NCBI GenBank assembly: GCA_964596985.1 | Contig: CAZQWG010000001.1 | Span: forward strand, 310,001-374,000 | Source: GCA-020345945 sp964596985 | Lineage (GTDB): Archaea; Thermoproteota; Bathyarchaeia; RBG-16-48-13; GCA-020345945 | DNA length: 64,000 nucleotides | Reading direction: 5' to 3' | Part shown: one piece after another, positions 1-8,671 of the stretch | Position numbering within the stretch: position 1 is the stretch's first letter | Layout of the letters: each line of letters begins with the position of its first letter | Made by a program: the position numbers and the translations under genes | The notes under the pieces: generated by a model | Database searches by the model: none | Told to the model about the DNA's origin: nothing | What the model saw: the letters and a program-made list of their open reading frames with translations, nothing else

Positions 1-204
1 GGAACAAGGTTCGCTCGTGAGGATTGTTGTCTTGGATGTCCGTATAGCCGAGAGCTTGTTAAGGTCACAGTGATCCCTATGGTCATGAGTTATGAGAACG
101 ATGTCAGCTTTCTCTGAGTAGTCACCCGCATAGGGATCGATATAGATATTCTTCTCTTGGGTCTTGATGAGGAAACTTGCATGACCCAGCCATCTTACGA
201 TCAT
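1..204 (-). CDS. MBL-fold metal-dependent hydrolase, N-terminal part (runs off window)
   Basis: The minus strand from the ATG at 204 is open to the window edge (68 codons). The start of the protein reads as a UlaG-like beta-lactamase-fold hydrolase: an N-terminal W-L-G-H-A-S-F strand, then I-Y-I-D-P-Y, then the metal-binding H-D-H-x-D-H box (THDHRDHCD) at about residues 39-47. This is the di-metal site of the family. The substrate cannot be told from the fragment, and the C-terminal part lies beyond the window. Confidence 0.85.
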   Translation of the reverse strand, partial: MIVRWLGHASFLIKTQEKNIYIDPYAGDYSEKADIVLITHDHRDHCDLNKLSAIRTSKTTILTSEPCS

Positions 205-550
205 GGTATCCCAAAGGATACTTAGTCATTGAGAATATATCTATTGGTCCATCAGAGAGGTGTTATTGGACGAGGATTCCATGCCCCCGGGGGCTCCGGG
301 TTCTTCCTGCGATTATAAGATTTTTTTCTTCTGTCCAATCTTGTAGGTGTTGCGGTATTTCTCAGTCGAATCTGTGTGTCGGGTAGACCCCTAGCATGAT
401 GGTTCTCCGACAACATTCCGGTATATACTGTCAGCCTCACGAATACCATAGATAACGTTTATTGTTGCGTCGTTAGGAACCGGAAGTAGGAGGCGAATGT
501 TTTTAGAAAAGAAAACCTAGTTCAGCAGTCCACGATAGGTACCGGTAATA
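205..550. other. Intergenic, no supported gene
   Basis: Only short overlapping frames without family resemblance or ribosome binding sites are present. A T-tract at about 321-327 could be a weak terminator. Nothing else is recognised. Confidence 0.4.
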
Positions 551-658
551 CTACTCTTCGTCGAAGTAGTATGGCGAGGTACAGTATAGGACTGAGTCAT
601 GTGTAAGACTGTACTCGAAGGATCTTGCAAGATCTTCTAATATTCTTCTTATACTCAT
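551..658 (-). CDS. Micro-protein of 35 residues with its own promoter
   Basis: The ATG at 658 is preceded by a GAGGTGAG ribosome binding site a few bases upstream and by an A/T-rich TATA-like box around 690-703. The product (MSIRRILEDLARSF... ending YYFDEE) has a predicted amphipathic helix at the N-terminus and an acidic, aromatic tail. No family is recognised. The well-formed promoter, the ribosome site and the inverted repeat between them are the evidence that this short frame is real. Function unknown. Confidence 0.5.
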   Translation of the reverse strand: MSIRRILEDLARSFEYSLTHDSVLYCTSPYYFDEE

Positions 659-666
659 CTTCTCAC

Positions 667-703
667 CTCAAACATATATATTTGAGTGTTCTTAATATAT
701 TTT
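667..703 (-). promoter_or_regulatory. TATA-like box and CTCAAA/TTTGAG inverted repeat upstream of the micro-protein
   Basis: The A/T-rich box at 690-703 lies about 25-30 bases from a likely start near 672. A perfect 6-base inverted repeat (CTCAAA, 8-base centre, TTTGAG) at 667-686 covers the start region and abuts the ribosome site, as an operator would. Confidence 0.4.
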
Positions 704-866
704 AGGTGGGTATTATATATATTGCATATTGAGATAAATAGTGGGGCTGCATAAGATGGGTGCCGAGGGGGTTCCCTCAGCCAAGTAGACGCGGAGAGTC
801 TCATCGAATCCCCCGTGCTCCGGTGTCCGCCGTCAGCCTTTGGGTCTGTCTCAGAGACTGGTGTAC

Positions 867-1051
867 AGTCTATCCTTCGCCTTCGAAGGCGTCTTGAAAA
901 CGGGAGAGACAATGATCAGCGCTGGGGAGGCCTTTCTGCTCAATGAGGGGGAGGAGTTACCTGTAGAGGGCAAGGTCTTTTCTCGGTTCTTGGTTGTCGC
1001 AGGTAAACCTCATGGAGAACCCATCTACCAGCATGGACCATTTGTCGATTG
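867..1051 (+). pseudogene. Pirin-family C-terminal remnant
   Basis: The frame reads FAFEG...GEAFLLNEGEEL...RFLVVAGKPHGEPIYQHGPFVD and then stops. This is the second cupin half of pirin, where the family has Y-V-x-x-G, a G-(D/E) turn, F-L-L-x-x-G-x-P-x-x-E-P and G-P-F-V-M-N-T. About 60 residues remain of the usual 230-300. No N-terminal half or metal-binding histidines are seen upstream, and the protein ends at the GPFV motif where intact pirins continue. The frame is open from 840 but the recognisable part begins near 867. Confidence 0.6.
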
Positions 1052-1165
1052 AGCAATATCCGACGGTACCCCAATCACCGCCCAAAGGGATAAAGAGATA
1101 TCTTACCAGCCTATTCATCTTACCGAGTATTTCTGTAGAAACATGATCTCAGGAGGGGCCTCGGT

Positions 1166-1654
1166 TTGAAAGGTATCAAGACATCGGATATTCTTCAATT
1201 GGCTGCAAGCATACTCGTATGTCAGTTCTCCGGTCTCGTCGGGTCGTATTTCACGTATCCTTCGATATCCGGATGGTATGCATACTTGAACAAGCCGTCC
1301 TTCACACCGCCCAGTTGGCTGTTTGCACCGGTCTGGATAACACTCTACACTGTTATGGGGATCTCGGCGTTCCTTGTCTGGCGAGAAAGGAAGAGAGACG
1401 AGAGGGCTAAGAGGGGACTAGCCATATTTGCAGTTCAACTGGCTCTGAATGCCTTGTGGTCCGTGGTGTTCTTCGGGTTCAGATCCCCCATCTCAGGTTT
1501 GGCCGTGATCGGATTGCTTTGGCTAACCATACTGTTGACCATATGGGAGTTTCTCAAAGTGTCAAGGACCGCCGGACTGCTACTGTTGCCGTACGTTCTG
1601 TGGGTGAGTTTCGCGGCTATTCTGAACTACTCGATCTTCGCCATGAACCCATAG
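1166..1654 (+). CDS. tspO: TspO/MBR family membrane protein
   Basis: A 162-residue protein with five predicted membrane helices. It carries the family signatures W-Y-x-x-L-x-K-P-x-F-x-P-P near residues 37-50, P-V-W-x-x-L-Y-x-x-M-G-I, Q-L-x-L-N-x-x-W-S in helix 3, and a closing L-W-V-S-F-A-x-x-L-N-Y-S-I. TspO proteins bind porphyrins and other hydrophobic ligands and have been linked to stress signalling. The TTG start is chosen because AGGAGGGG lies 8 bases upstream and the length matches the family. Confidence 0.93.
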   Translation: MKGIKTSDILQLAASILVCQFSGLVGSYFTYPSISGWYAYLNKPSFTPPSWLFAPVWITLYTVMGISAFLVWRERKRDERAKRGLAIFAVQLALNALWSVVFFGFRSPISGLAVIGLLWLTILLTIWEFLKVSRTAGLLLLPYVLWVSFAAILNYSIFAMNP

Positions 1655-1824
1655 TGCATAGCGAGTCACTTCATACAGGTAGCCGGGCTGCCTCAAGTAC
1701 CTGAGGTTAGCTAGCTGGAGGCATCGGTTACGATCCTTGAGGGGGATGGATAGGTACGGAGACCTCTATTCCCTCGCAAAGCATGCATATGGTGGATGCT
1801 TAACCATTATCAGATACACAATGC

Positions 1825-2253
1825 CTACGTCATATCGCCTAGGCGGTTCTCTCCGGTTATCTCCTGTAGAGGGGTTATGTTCATAGTGGTCTCCAGTATG
1901 CCGAGGTACTCGCCATCCCTGTTTCTTATGGCGTAGTATCTTATCAGGAGCTTTCGAGGTTGTTCATCCTCTGGAAGGTCGATCCAGAAGTCGACGTGAT
2001 CGCTCTCCCCGTTCCGTAGTCTCTCGATCACCTTCAATACCTTGTCTAAAGACTTCTTTGGATGACAGTTACGTACATTCTTCCCAAGTACTCCATGAGG
2101 CCTCTTGAAGATCCGGGTCTCATGCTTGTTCCAGAATTTCACCTTGTCATCGGCATCAATCACAGAGAACTCCATGGGAAACGCGTCAAGCATGCCGGAC
2201 AAGAACTCTATAGGAATACCCTTCAACGCCTCGATCAAACGATCTTCGACCAT
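1825..2253 (-). CDS. PAS-domain protein (DUF438 C-terminal-like)
   Basis: A 142-residue single-domain protein. After a short N-terminal helix, residues about 20-130 form a PAS fold: M-E-F-S-V-I-D-A-D-D-K-V-x-F-W-N, then a V-R-N-C-H-P-x-K-S stretch, then R-Y-Y-A-I-R-N-R-D-G-E-Y-L-G-I-L-E-T-T. The N-C-H-P loop is typical of the PAS part of DUF438 proteins. No kinase or output domain is attached, so it is a stand-alone sensor or ligand-binding module. Its partner is not evident from the neighbours. Confidence 0.8.
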   Translation of the reverse strand: MVEDRLIEALKGIPIEFLSGMLDAFPMEFSVIDADDKVKFWNKHETRIFKRPHGVLGKNVRNCHPKKSLDKVLKVIERLRNGESDHVDFWIDLPEDEQPRKLLIRYYAIRNRDGEYLGILETTMNITPLQEITGENRLGDMT

Positions 2254-2431
2254 TCCTCGACTACCTCACAAAATCTTGAACAGACCTATTGTCTCTGTCA
2301 CAAGGTTAATAGGAATAATGGTGACGTAGCACCGACATGCGCTGTGCAATAATCTCTCGACATATCATGACATTCGATCTGAGTAAGCGCCGGGTTTTGA
2401 CACCGGATATTTCTGGTTGATGCGATGCTCG

Positions 2432-2665
2432 CTAGAGGCTTGCGGTGTACCAGTTGGATTCAACGGCGAAGAAGAGCAGCCCCAAGCCGGATATTATGAG
2501 GAGAAGGATACCTAACCCTAGGGCTGTGAACCCTAGGGTGAAGATTAGGACCAGCCGGTTTTCCCCAAAGCGTTCTATTATGTATTCTCTCTTTTCCTTG
2601 ACTACGTATAGTATGACGAGCCCAGTAAAGTAGAGGACTAAACCAATGGTGAAGACGCGAATCAT
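2432..2665 (-). CDS. Small two-helix membrane protein
   Basis: 77 residues with two hydrophobic helices (about 3-22 and 38-68) separated by a charged loop, K-E-K-R-E-Y-I-I-E-R-F-G-E-N-R. No family is recognised. It stands alone between the PAS gene and the arsenite transporter. Confidence 0.5.
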   Translation of the reverse strand: MIRVFTIGLVLYFTGLVILYVVKEKREYIIERFGENRLVLIFTLGFTALGLGILLLIISGLGLLFFAVESNWYTASL

Positions 2666-2959
2666 CTCTTACTCACCTCTCAGGATTATGGAGATTTTTG
2701 GCCGATGCATGTGCTCAACCTTGTGATTTCGACGTTCCATCTCTTGGAGGCAAAATGATCTTGCCGCCAGACGGAATCGGACTTGATCATCGGAGTCATT
2801 CGGTGTAGGATTCAACCTCTAGACTCTTTTTCTTCGAGTATCAGGTTGACACTATACGTTAAGGCTTGTCTTCAAACTATCCTTCTTTCGATTCCCATGG
2901 CGACGTGAATACGGGATCGAAGTAAGTGGTACGAGTAGGAGAGAACGTCTCGGATAGAC

Positions 2960-4015
2960 TCAGTTCTTCCAGAACCCTGCATGGTTCAGTTTCCTACCAA
3001 GCCAAACAAGGCTAAGCATGATTGGCACCTCCCAGAAGAGCCCCATCGTTGTCCCGAGAGCTGCCTGTGATCCTAACCCATATAGGGCGATGGCGGTGGC
3101 AATGGCGATCTCAAAATGGCTTGAACTACCTATGATCACGGTAATAATAGCCTCCCGGTAATGCAGTTGGGATAGTCTAGTCACAAGAAGGTTATAACCC
3201 ACAACTATGATGAAGCCGACGATCAGGGGCAGAGAGACCATTACCATGAGGTCTGGGCGGCTAAACAGGACATCACCATTTAGGCTGAACAAGACGATGA
3301 GAGTAGTCAGCAGCGCTATGATTGAGATTCTACCCACTATTGGCCTGTAGACATTGTTGAACCATGCCATCCCTCTGCTACTGAGGAGGTATCTCTTTGA
3401 GAAGTGCCCCACGATCATGGGCACACCTATAAAGATGAGAACGGATGTGAGGAGTAGAACTCTGTCAATCTGTATGTTCTGTATCCCAGTCAGCAGGGAT
3501 ACAATCGGCGCGTAAAGGAACATGATGGTCACCGTGTTCAAGCTTGTATTGATCACGTTCTGTTCTTGGTTCCCCTGGGCAAGGGAGCCCCACACCAGCA
3601 CCATTGCGGTACAAGGACTACTACCAAGAAGGATCAACGAGACGATAAGCTGGTCGTGACCTGCTAGGAATACGTTGGCGAGGAATACGGTCACTATTGG
3701 TGCGATTAGCCAGTTCGATATTAGGGTGAGGAATATCGGCTTAGGGTTTCTCATGAGTTTCTTCAGTTCTTCTACCTGTAGGTTGAGGAGCGCTGGATAC
3801 ATCATCAGAAATAGGCATATTCCGATGGGGATGCTGATGCCTCTAATCTGCCAGTTGTCGATGGCAACGCTTAGGCTAGGCAGGTACTGTGAGAGAGCTA
3901 GACCGACGCCCATACATGCAATGACCCATACTGCCAGGTATTTCTCGAAAGTTCCTAGACTCTTCTCTGACGCGGACATGGACCGCACCGATTGGACTGT
4001 AACATCCGGTCTCAA
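2960..4015 (-). CDS. acr3: ACR3-type arsenite efflux permease
   Basis: A 351-residue, ten-helix protein of the bile acid:Na+/arsenite symporter superfamily. The ACR3 signature G-S-S-P-C-T-A-M-V-L-V-W lies at about residues 131-142 and includes the cysteine required in characterised ACR3 proteins. It exports As(III) across the cytoplasmic membrane. The longest frame starts at TTG 4015, about 25 bases from the TATA-like box and so leaderless. The ATG at 3979 (MSASEKS) may be the true start. No arsR or arsC is adjacent. The arsM gene lies about 38 kb away. Confidence 0.92.
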   Translation of the reverse strand: MRPDVTVQSVRSMSASEKSLGTFEKYLAVWVIACMGVGLALSQYLPSLSVAIDNWQIRGISIPIGICLFLMMYPALLNLQVEELKKLMRNPKPIFLTLISNWLIAPIVTVFLANVFLAGHDQLIVSLILLGSSPCTAMVLVWGSLAQGNQEQNVINTSLNTVTIMFLYAPIVSLLTGIQNIQIDRVLLLTSVLIFIGVPMIVGHFSKRYLLSSRGMAWFNNVYRPIVGRISIIALLTTLIVLFSLNGDVLFSRPDLMVMVSLPLIVGFIIVVGYNLLVTRLSQLHYREAIITVIIGSSSHFEIAIATAIALYGLGSQAALGTTMGLFWEVPIMLSLVWLGRKLNHAGFWKN

Positions 4016-4018
4016 TGT

Positions 4019-4046
4019 ATTTAAACTTTTAAATTTGTTTATATGA
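4019..4046 (-). promoter_or_regulatory. Promoter and inverted repeat of the arsenite permease gene
   Basis: Read on the minus strand, ATATAAAC (TATA-like, about 4037-4044) is followed by ATTTAAA-AG-TTTAAAT, a perfect 7-base inverted repeat at 4019-4034, ending just before the TTG at 4015. A bound repressor would cover the start of transcription. Confidence 0.45.
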
Positions 4047-4221
4047 GATCTGCTGTAGGACCGAGTGCAAGATGAGGCCGATCGTCGTTTCTATTATAGG
4101 AACAATGGGTAAGATCGCCGAGGTTGGGTACGAAGCTGGAAATCATCTTTAGTTCAAGATATGAATTCGCCGGACGGCGAGATACCACCGTTTAGGCATA
4201 CGCTAAGAAAGGATACGCCTT

Positions 4222-4393
4222 CTATTCTGATTCCAGTCGTAGCGTTTCCCATCTGACCCTGCCGTTCTCTACGGATTCTTTTATCCTCTTCTGGATGGGG
4301 GACAGTAGGGCTCTCGACCCAGTCTTAACGTCCACGAAGACTATGGTTATTGGCTGGTTTGAGTTCTCATCTCGGACGTCGGTGTATCCGTTA
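4222..4393 (-). pseudogene. Truncated Holliday-junction-resolvase-like endonuclease (COG4741-like) C-terminus
   Basis: The last 55 codons of an open frame read ...ITIVFVDVKTGSRALLSPIQKR... then V-E-N-G-R-V-R-W-E-T-L-R-L. This matches the C-terminal catalytic strand of archaeal resolvase-like nucleases (V-E-V-K-T-G-x-x-x-L-S-x-x-Q, then G-x-V-x-W). The frame can be extended upstream to 4467 only by reading out of phase through the DUF362 gene. The N-terminal half with the first catalytic acid is therefore missing. The family call rests on motif recall, not a search. Confidence 0.5.
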
Positions 4394-5320
4394 CGCCCTT
4401 CCTTCCCAATATCGTCTGAGTTCTTCTCTCGGACAGGACAGGCAATCTGGACCATAGGTTTTCGCATAGCTCTTCCTTCGGGTCTCGGATAAGCTTCGGT
4501 CGAAGACCCGCTCTACTGAGGCGATGGGGTCTCCTAGGATATCGATCTTCTCCAACGTTCCTGTTCCGAGTCCCCGCTCCTCCGCCAACCGTAGGTATTC
4601 GACCTCTTCAGGGTCTACCCCCATTATTGCAGACCCGACGGCATCCACGGCGACGATGTCTCTACCGGCTACGACGAGACCCATTTTAACCGGGCTTCCT
4701 GACGTCTCGTCCATCTCTGCCCCAACGATGCCTGAGATCAGGTTGATCTTGGGTCTGATGATGGACGAGAGGTCTACGAGTTTCTCGTCGATGTCGGTAT
4801 GCATTGTTAGGTTTCTGGGAGGAAGGATTGCACCCATCAGGTTCTTTATGCAGAGGGTGACGACCGCCATGTGGTGTATCTTCAGCACCGGGACGTTGAT
4901 GATACAGGTGCTCTCCATCACGGTATTCGCCACCGACACCTCTCTGAGGGTCCTCGCGTTCGGGATCTTCACTCGGACGCCTTCATCCTTGTTCACGTTG
5001 ACGAGTTTGACGTTGCGCCGGGTCGAAACATCTCTCACACCACTCACGTCGAAGGCTTCATCGGTACGGCCTACCGCACCCCCCTCTGCAATGACGGTAT
5101 CCTTCACCCCTTGGTTCTCGGCGAACTGGATCAACGCGTCTACCACACGCGGATCAGTGGTTGTTCCAGTCGAGGGGGATCTCGGAATGACGCAGTTCGG
5201 CTTTATGAGGACTCGGTCTTCGGCGGAGACCAGTTCCTCGGCGTGGATCAGCTGCAGCGCCTGCTTGACCATCAGGCTCGGGGTCTCTCCTTTCACTATG
5301 GCTACTTTAGGCTTGGGCAT
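4391..5320 (-). CDS. DUF362 family protein
   Basis: A 309-residue DUF362 protein: V-L-I-K-P-N-C-V near residue 40, a central I-N-V-P-V-L-K-I-H-H-M and L-C-I-K-N-L-M-G-A-I block, and a C-terminal D-I-V-A-V-D-A-V-G-S-A-I-M-G stretch. A C-x-x-C pair (C-L-S-C) lies in the tail. Many DUF362 proteins carry ferredoxin domains, but this one does not. Biochemical function is not established. A shorter paralogue lies at 17598-18353, and LarA-like and hydrolase genes occur in the same window. Confidence 0.85.
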   Translation of the reverse strand: MPKPKVAIVKGETPSLMVKQALQLIHAEELVSAEDRVLIKPNCVIPRSPSTGTTTDPRVVDALIQFAENQGVKDTVIAEGGAVGRTDEAFDVSGVRDVSTRRNVKLVNVNKDEGVRVKIPNARTLREVSVANTVMESTCIINVPVLKIHHMAVVTLCIKNLMGAILPPRNLTMHTDIDEKLVDLSSIIRPKINLISGIVGAEMDETSGSPVKMGLVVAGRDIVAVDAVGSAIMGVDPEEVEYLRLAEERGLGTGTLEKIDILGDPIASVERVFDRSLSETRRKSYAKTYGPDCLSCPREELRRYWEGRA

Positions 5321-5629
5321 ATGCCGAATTCCTCCATTCCTAGGTTCTTGCGATAAAGAGTTGCCAGTATATTCACGATTCGGGTTTTATTCTTTAGGGA
5401 ACCGGAGAGACGTCGAGGTCAAGATCACATCTCGACGCTTGTTGGACATGTAGACATTCCTGTTCTCATGGTCGCCCTATTCCTTTTATTTACGAGGCTT
5501 GGATAAACGTACAAACCGTTGCGGAGGATTGAAAGAAATTCAAGAATCCTTTTGGTGGAAGGGGCCTATCTGCCATTCCCGATCGGTTTGAAATATATCG
5601 TAAGATGACTATGATGGGGGAGGAAACAG
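5321..5629. other. Intergenic, nothing recognised
   Basis: A divergent spacer between DUF362 and the HNH/winged-helix gene. A GGGGGAGG ribosome site for the latter lies at about 5615-5622. No other feature is seen. Confidence 0.4.
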
Positions 5630-6028
5630 ATGGTTTCTCTGGAGAGGCTTACCGAGCTTCGAGACAACAAGTGCGAGATCTGCGGCTCAACGAAGGATCT
5701 GAAGGTTCATTACAAGGACGGGCGGCGATGGAATGTCGGGCTCTCGAACCTTCAACTTCTCTGCAAAACCTGTCGTCAGAGCGAAATCCGAAACCAGAAG
5801 GTTTCCGAGTCCCCGGTCATCCTTGATGTCTTGAAGGCTCTTCGGGGTAGACCGAAGGATGCGTATTCTCTGCAAATACTCCTCAAGGCATCTGAACAGA
5901 GTGTGAGGAGTGCGCTATCCTGCCTGCGGGGTCTCAGACTGGTGAGGCGACGAGAGCCCTCCCACGAATACGAGATTACACCCTTAGGGGAGCACGTTCT
6001 TAGCGAGATCGAGAGAACGCATAGTTGA
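5630..6028 (+). CDS. Zinc-finger (HNH-like) plus winged-helix protein
   Basis: 132 residues. Residues 12-50 hold C-E-I-C-G...L-K-V-H-Y...N-L-Q-L-L-C-K-T-C, the scaffold of an HNH zinc finger. The second catalytic histidine is absent (C-K-T-C-R instead of C-x-x-C-H) and V-H-H is V-H-Y. Residues 60-130 form a winged helix-turn-helix (V-L-K-A-L-R-G-R-P...LRGLRLVRRREP...ITPLGEHVL). It probably binds DNA rather than cutting it. Its stop codon overlaps the TTG of the next gene. Confidence 0.7.
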   Translation: MVSLERLTELRDNKCEICGSTKDLKVHYKDGRRWNVGLSNLQLLCKTCRQSEIRNQKVSESPVILDVLKALRGRPKDAYSLQILLKASEQSVRSALSCLRGLRLVRRREPSHEYEITPLGEHVLSEIERTHS

Positions 6029-6540
6029 ACTTCAATCGCGGGATGTCTGGTTTGAGTGAGACGGAAGTCCGGTTGGAGAGGCTTGAGGCAATGCGTGCAG
6101 CCTACGTTCACGTTTTTAGCAACACCCCAGAGGAGGACGCAGGGAAAAAGATGATGGACTGGGTTGGGTCCAAGGGTCTACTGGAAGGAAGCGCGGAGGC
6201 TCGTCTATTCGGGAGGAACACGTATCCGACCGACAACCCCGAACCCCACGGCTACGAATTCTACCTAACGGTCAACCCAGACATCAAACCTGAGGGGGAG
6301 ATCGAGATAAGGGAGATTTCTGGTGGGCTATACGCCGTTCTGAGATTCAAGAATCTGTTCAATATTAGGGAGGCTTGGCAACAGCTATGGACTTGGATAA
6401 AGAAAAGCCGATATGAACATGCGGGCTGGAAGAAAGGCGAACATGGCTGGGTTGACGGCTTCGAGGAACATCTGAATTGGCGTGAAGGAAAGCCGCAGAC
6501 CGAGTGGGTTCTCGACCTCTGGGTCAAGCTGAAAGAGTAA
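6025..6540 (+). CDS. GyrI/AraC-type effector-binding domain protein
   Basis: A 171-residue stand-alone effector-binding domain. The pattern E-V-R-L-E-R-L-E-A-M-R-A-A-Y-V...NPEPHGYEFYLTV...IREISGGLYAVLRF...W-Q-Q-L-W-T-W is that of GyrI-like (SBP_bac/AraC effector) folds that bind small hydrophobic cations. The TTG at 6025 overlaps the previous TGA. The ATG at 6043 gives 165 residues and is equally possible. The overlap suggests co-transcription with the winged-helix gene, so the pair could act as a split regulator and ligand sensor (inference). Confidence 0.75.
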   Translation: MNFNRGMSGLSETEVRLERLEAMRAAYVHVFSNTPEEDAGKKMMDWVGSKGLLEGSAEARLFGRNTYPTDNPEPHGYEFYLTVNPDIKPEGEIEIREISGGLYAVLRFKNLFNIREAWQQLWTWIKKSRYEHAGWKKGEHGWVDGFEEHLNWREGKPQTEWVLDLWVKLKE

Positions 6541-6659
6541 GTGTTCGAGGATGTCCGCATGGAGGGCTGTCTCTAGTCGGCGTTCGGTCTCCCCAAGCCC
6601 CGATAACTGAACAGAACCTTCAGGAGTAGGCTCCAGCATATTCTTCACGTAGGTCCAGG

Positions 6660-7130
6660 ATGATTCGAATGGATACACGACGTTTCGTGAGGGAAGATCT
6701 GGAGGAAGTCAAGAGGCTGATAGATAGGACGATCGATCTCTCCTATATGGGCGTCTATCCCGCTGAGGCGATCGACTTCTTCAAGGAGTACCATTCGAAA
6801 GAACATATTCTGGACGACGCTGAGAAAGGATATTCGATCGTCGTTATCTTAGACAAGAGGATTGTTGGTACCGGTACGCTGTTTGAAACAAATATCCGCA
6901 GAGTATTCGTTGATCCCTTGATGCAGAGAAGAGGGATAGGGAAAGGGATTATGGGAGACCTAGAAGGTCAAGCCAAGGAGCGGGGGATAGAGACGGTCGA
7001 CTTGGCTTCCTCTCTCGTATCGAAGAGCTTCTACGACTCCTTGGATTATGTCTGTGAGGAACAGACCTGCATACCTCTTGAAAACGGTCAGAGACTGGTC
7101 TACTACAGGATGAGCAAGAGACTGGTCTAG
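6660..7130 (+). CDS. GNAT-family N-acetyltransferase
   Basis: A 156-residue single GNAT domain. Motif A (acetyl-CoA binding) reads R-R-V-F-V-D-P-L-M-Q-R-R-G-I-G-K-G-I-M near residues 77-95, and the C-terminal F-Y-D-S-L-D-Y segment matches motif B. It transfers an acetyl group to an unknown amine substrate. There is no close operon partner. Confidence 0.88.
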   Translation: MIRMDTRRFVREDLEEVKRLIDRTIDLSYMGVYPAEAIDFFKEYHSKEHILDDAEKGYSIVVILDKRIVGTGTLFETNIRRVFVDPLMQRRGIGKGIMGDLEGQAKERGIETVDLASSLVSKSFYDSLDYVCEEQTCIPLENGQRLVYYRMSKRLV

Positions 7131-7175
7131 CACGGTGGAGCGGGATTCCCTGAGATTGACGGGACGATTCTGGAT

Positions 7176-8378
7176 TTAGTGTTCCCAGTCTTCCCTTACT
7201 CCGAATTCAAGTACGCCGAGTCCCAAGTAGAAGAAAGCGGCCGAGGCTATGAATATGGGGTACATATCGAAGAGGTCGGCTATCAAAGCGGCTACGATGG
7301 GGCCTATTCCCCGTACGATGTTTCCTGGGAGGAAGAAGAGAGCGTATCCTGTACCCATCTTCTTCTTCGGGGAGAGCCTAGCCGTTATAGCCTGGGTTGC
7401 GGGCATAGCGATCATTGCGAGGAAGTTGTAAGAGACATAGAGAAGCATGAATGGTAGCGTGCCTTTCATCAGGAAAGCCGCTAGGAAGCAGGTATAGGAC
7501 GCGAGGAGCGCGGTTACTGCACACTTCTTCTCTCCGATGCGTGATGCAATCCCTCCCCCCAGGGGTGCGGCGAAGAGGCCAACCAGCCTGCTGGCGCCCA
7601 GCATCAGACCTATCGAGGCTAGGCTCCACCCCTTGGATTCCGCCAGGTAGATGCTTAGGAAGGCTAGAGTCATCGCGCCTCCCAGAGCTCTGATGCCAGC
7701 AGATAGGAGGAAGAAGATCATATTGGTTGAGAGTAGGCTCGGCTCTTCCCCGGTCTCTTTCAAAGGCTTCTCCGTCGCGGTGCTGGTTTCGCTTGGCTCG
7801 GGTTTCACGAAGAATAGGACCCCGAAACCGAGGAGGATAGGGATGACCCAGAGGATGTAGAGTTGCCTCCAGCTGTACCCCATCATCTCCATGAATATGG
7901 TTATCGAGAAAGGGCCTAGAGCGAAACCGAAGATCCCACCAGAATCCAAGATTCCTAGGACCTTGGACCGCTCCTTTGGAGGGGTATTTCTTGTTACATA
8001 GCTGCCGGCTGGGGGGTGAAAGAAGGTGGAGTTGAGGGTGAGGAGGGCGGTGGCTACCGTGAACATTACGATGTCACGGGTGAACCCTGCGAGAAGGGCG
8101 CCCGCAGCCGCCATACCGATGCTGAGGGCTATCAACTTCCTTGCACCAAGCCTGTCGGAGAGGAGTCCTGCCGGCATGGTGAATAGAGCCTGGAGGAGGG
8201 GGGGAATAGCTGTGATGATTCCTATCTGCTGGTTTGTCAAGGCAAACTCTTGTTTTATTGCCGGTAAGATGCCGGCTTGGATGCTCCCTGCCACGTGGGT
8301 GAGGGTGTGACTGATAGTGATAACTAGTAGGCTGAAGCTGAAGATACTTCTTTGTTCCTCGTGGGAATCGCCTCTCAA
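7176..8378 (-). CDS. MFS transporter
   Basis: A 400-residue, twelve-helix major facilitator. The loop 2-3 motif G-L-L-S-D-R-L-G-A-R-K-L is clear near residues 72-83, and its degenerate copy G-G-I-A-S-R-I-G-E-K-K sits in the second half. The central loop is charged (E-P-S-E-T-S-T-A-T-E-K-P). The substrate cannot be inferred. It lies in tandem with another MFS gene at 8672-9886 but is separated from it by about 290 bases. Confidence 0.9.
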   Translation of the reverse strand: MRGDSHEEQRSIFSFSLLVITISHTLTHVAGSIQAGILPAIKQEFALTNQQIGIITAIPPLLQALFTMPAGLLSDRLGARKLIALSIGMAAAGALLAGFTRDIVMFTVATALLTLNSTFFHPPAGSYVTRNTPPKERSKVLGILDSGGIFGFALGPFSITIFMEMMGYSWRQLYILWVIPILLGFGVLFFVKPEPSETSTATEKPLKETGEEPSLLSTNMIFFLLSAGIRALGGAMTLAFLSIYLAESKGWSLASIGLMLGASRLVGLFAAPLGGGIASRIGEKKCAVTALLASYTCFLAAFLMKGTLPFMLLYVSYNFLAMIAMPATQAITARLSPKKKMGTGYALFFLPGNIVRGIGPIVAALIADLFDMYPIFIASAAFFYLGLGVLEFGVREDWEH

Positions 8379-8671
8379 GGGTATCCTTGACCCCAGTCTG
8401 CAAGGCTTCTAAGATGGTTCGATGCCTGTTAAAAACGTTCTTTACCTGGAAGATGTCGCGTGCGACTAGGACTCGAAGGGCTCTCGGTCAGGGTATGAGA
8501 GTCGGTCCAGGTATTCCTTCTTACGGGGTCGAGCCTACTTCATAAGACCAGGTAGCGGCTTCTATCCACCACGTTTATCGTATCTATCTGGATACAGCCA
8601 AGTCTCTTTATCAGAGACAAGATCTGGTCTCGACTAGGCGTGGAAACCCGGTGAGAGTTGACCCTATTCTC

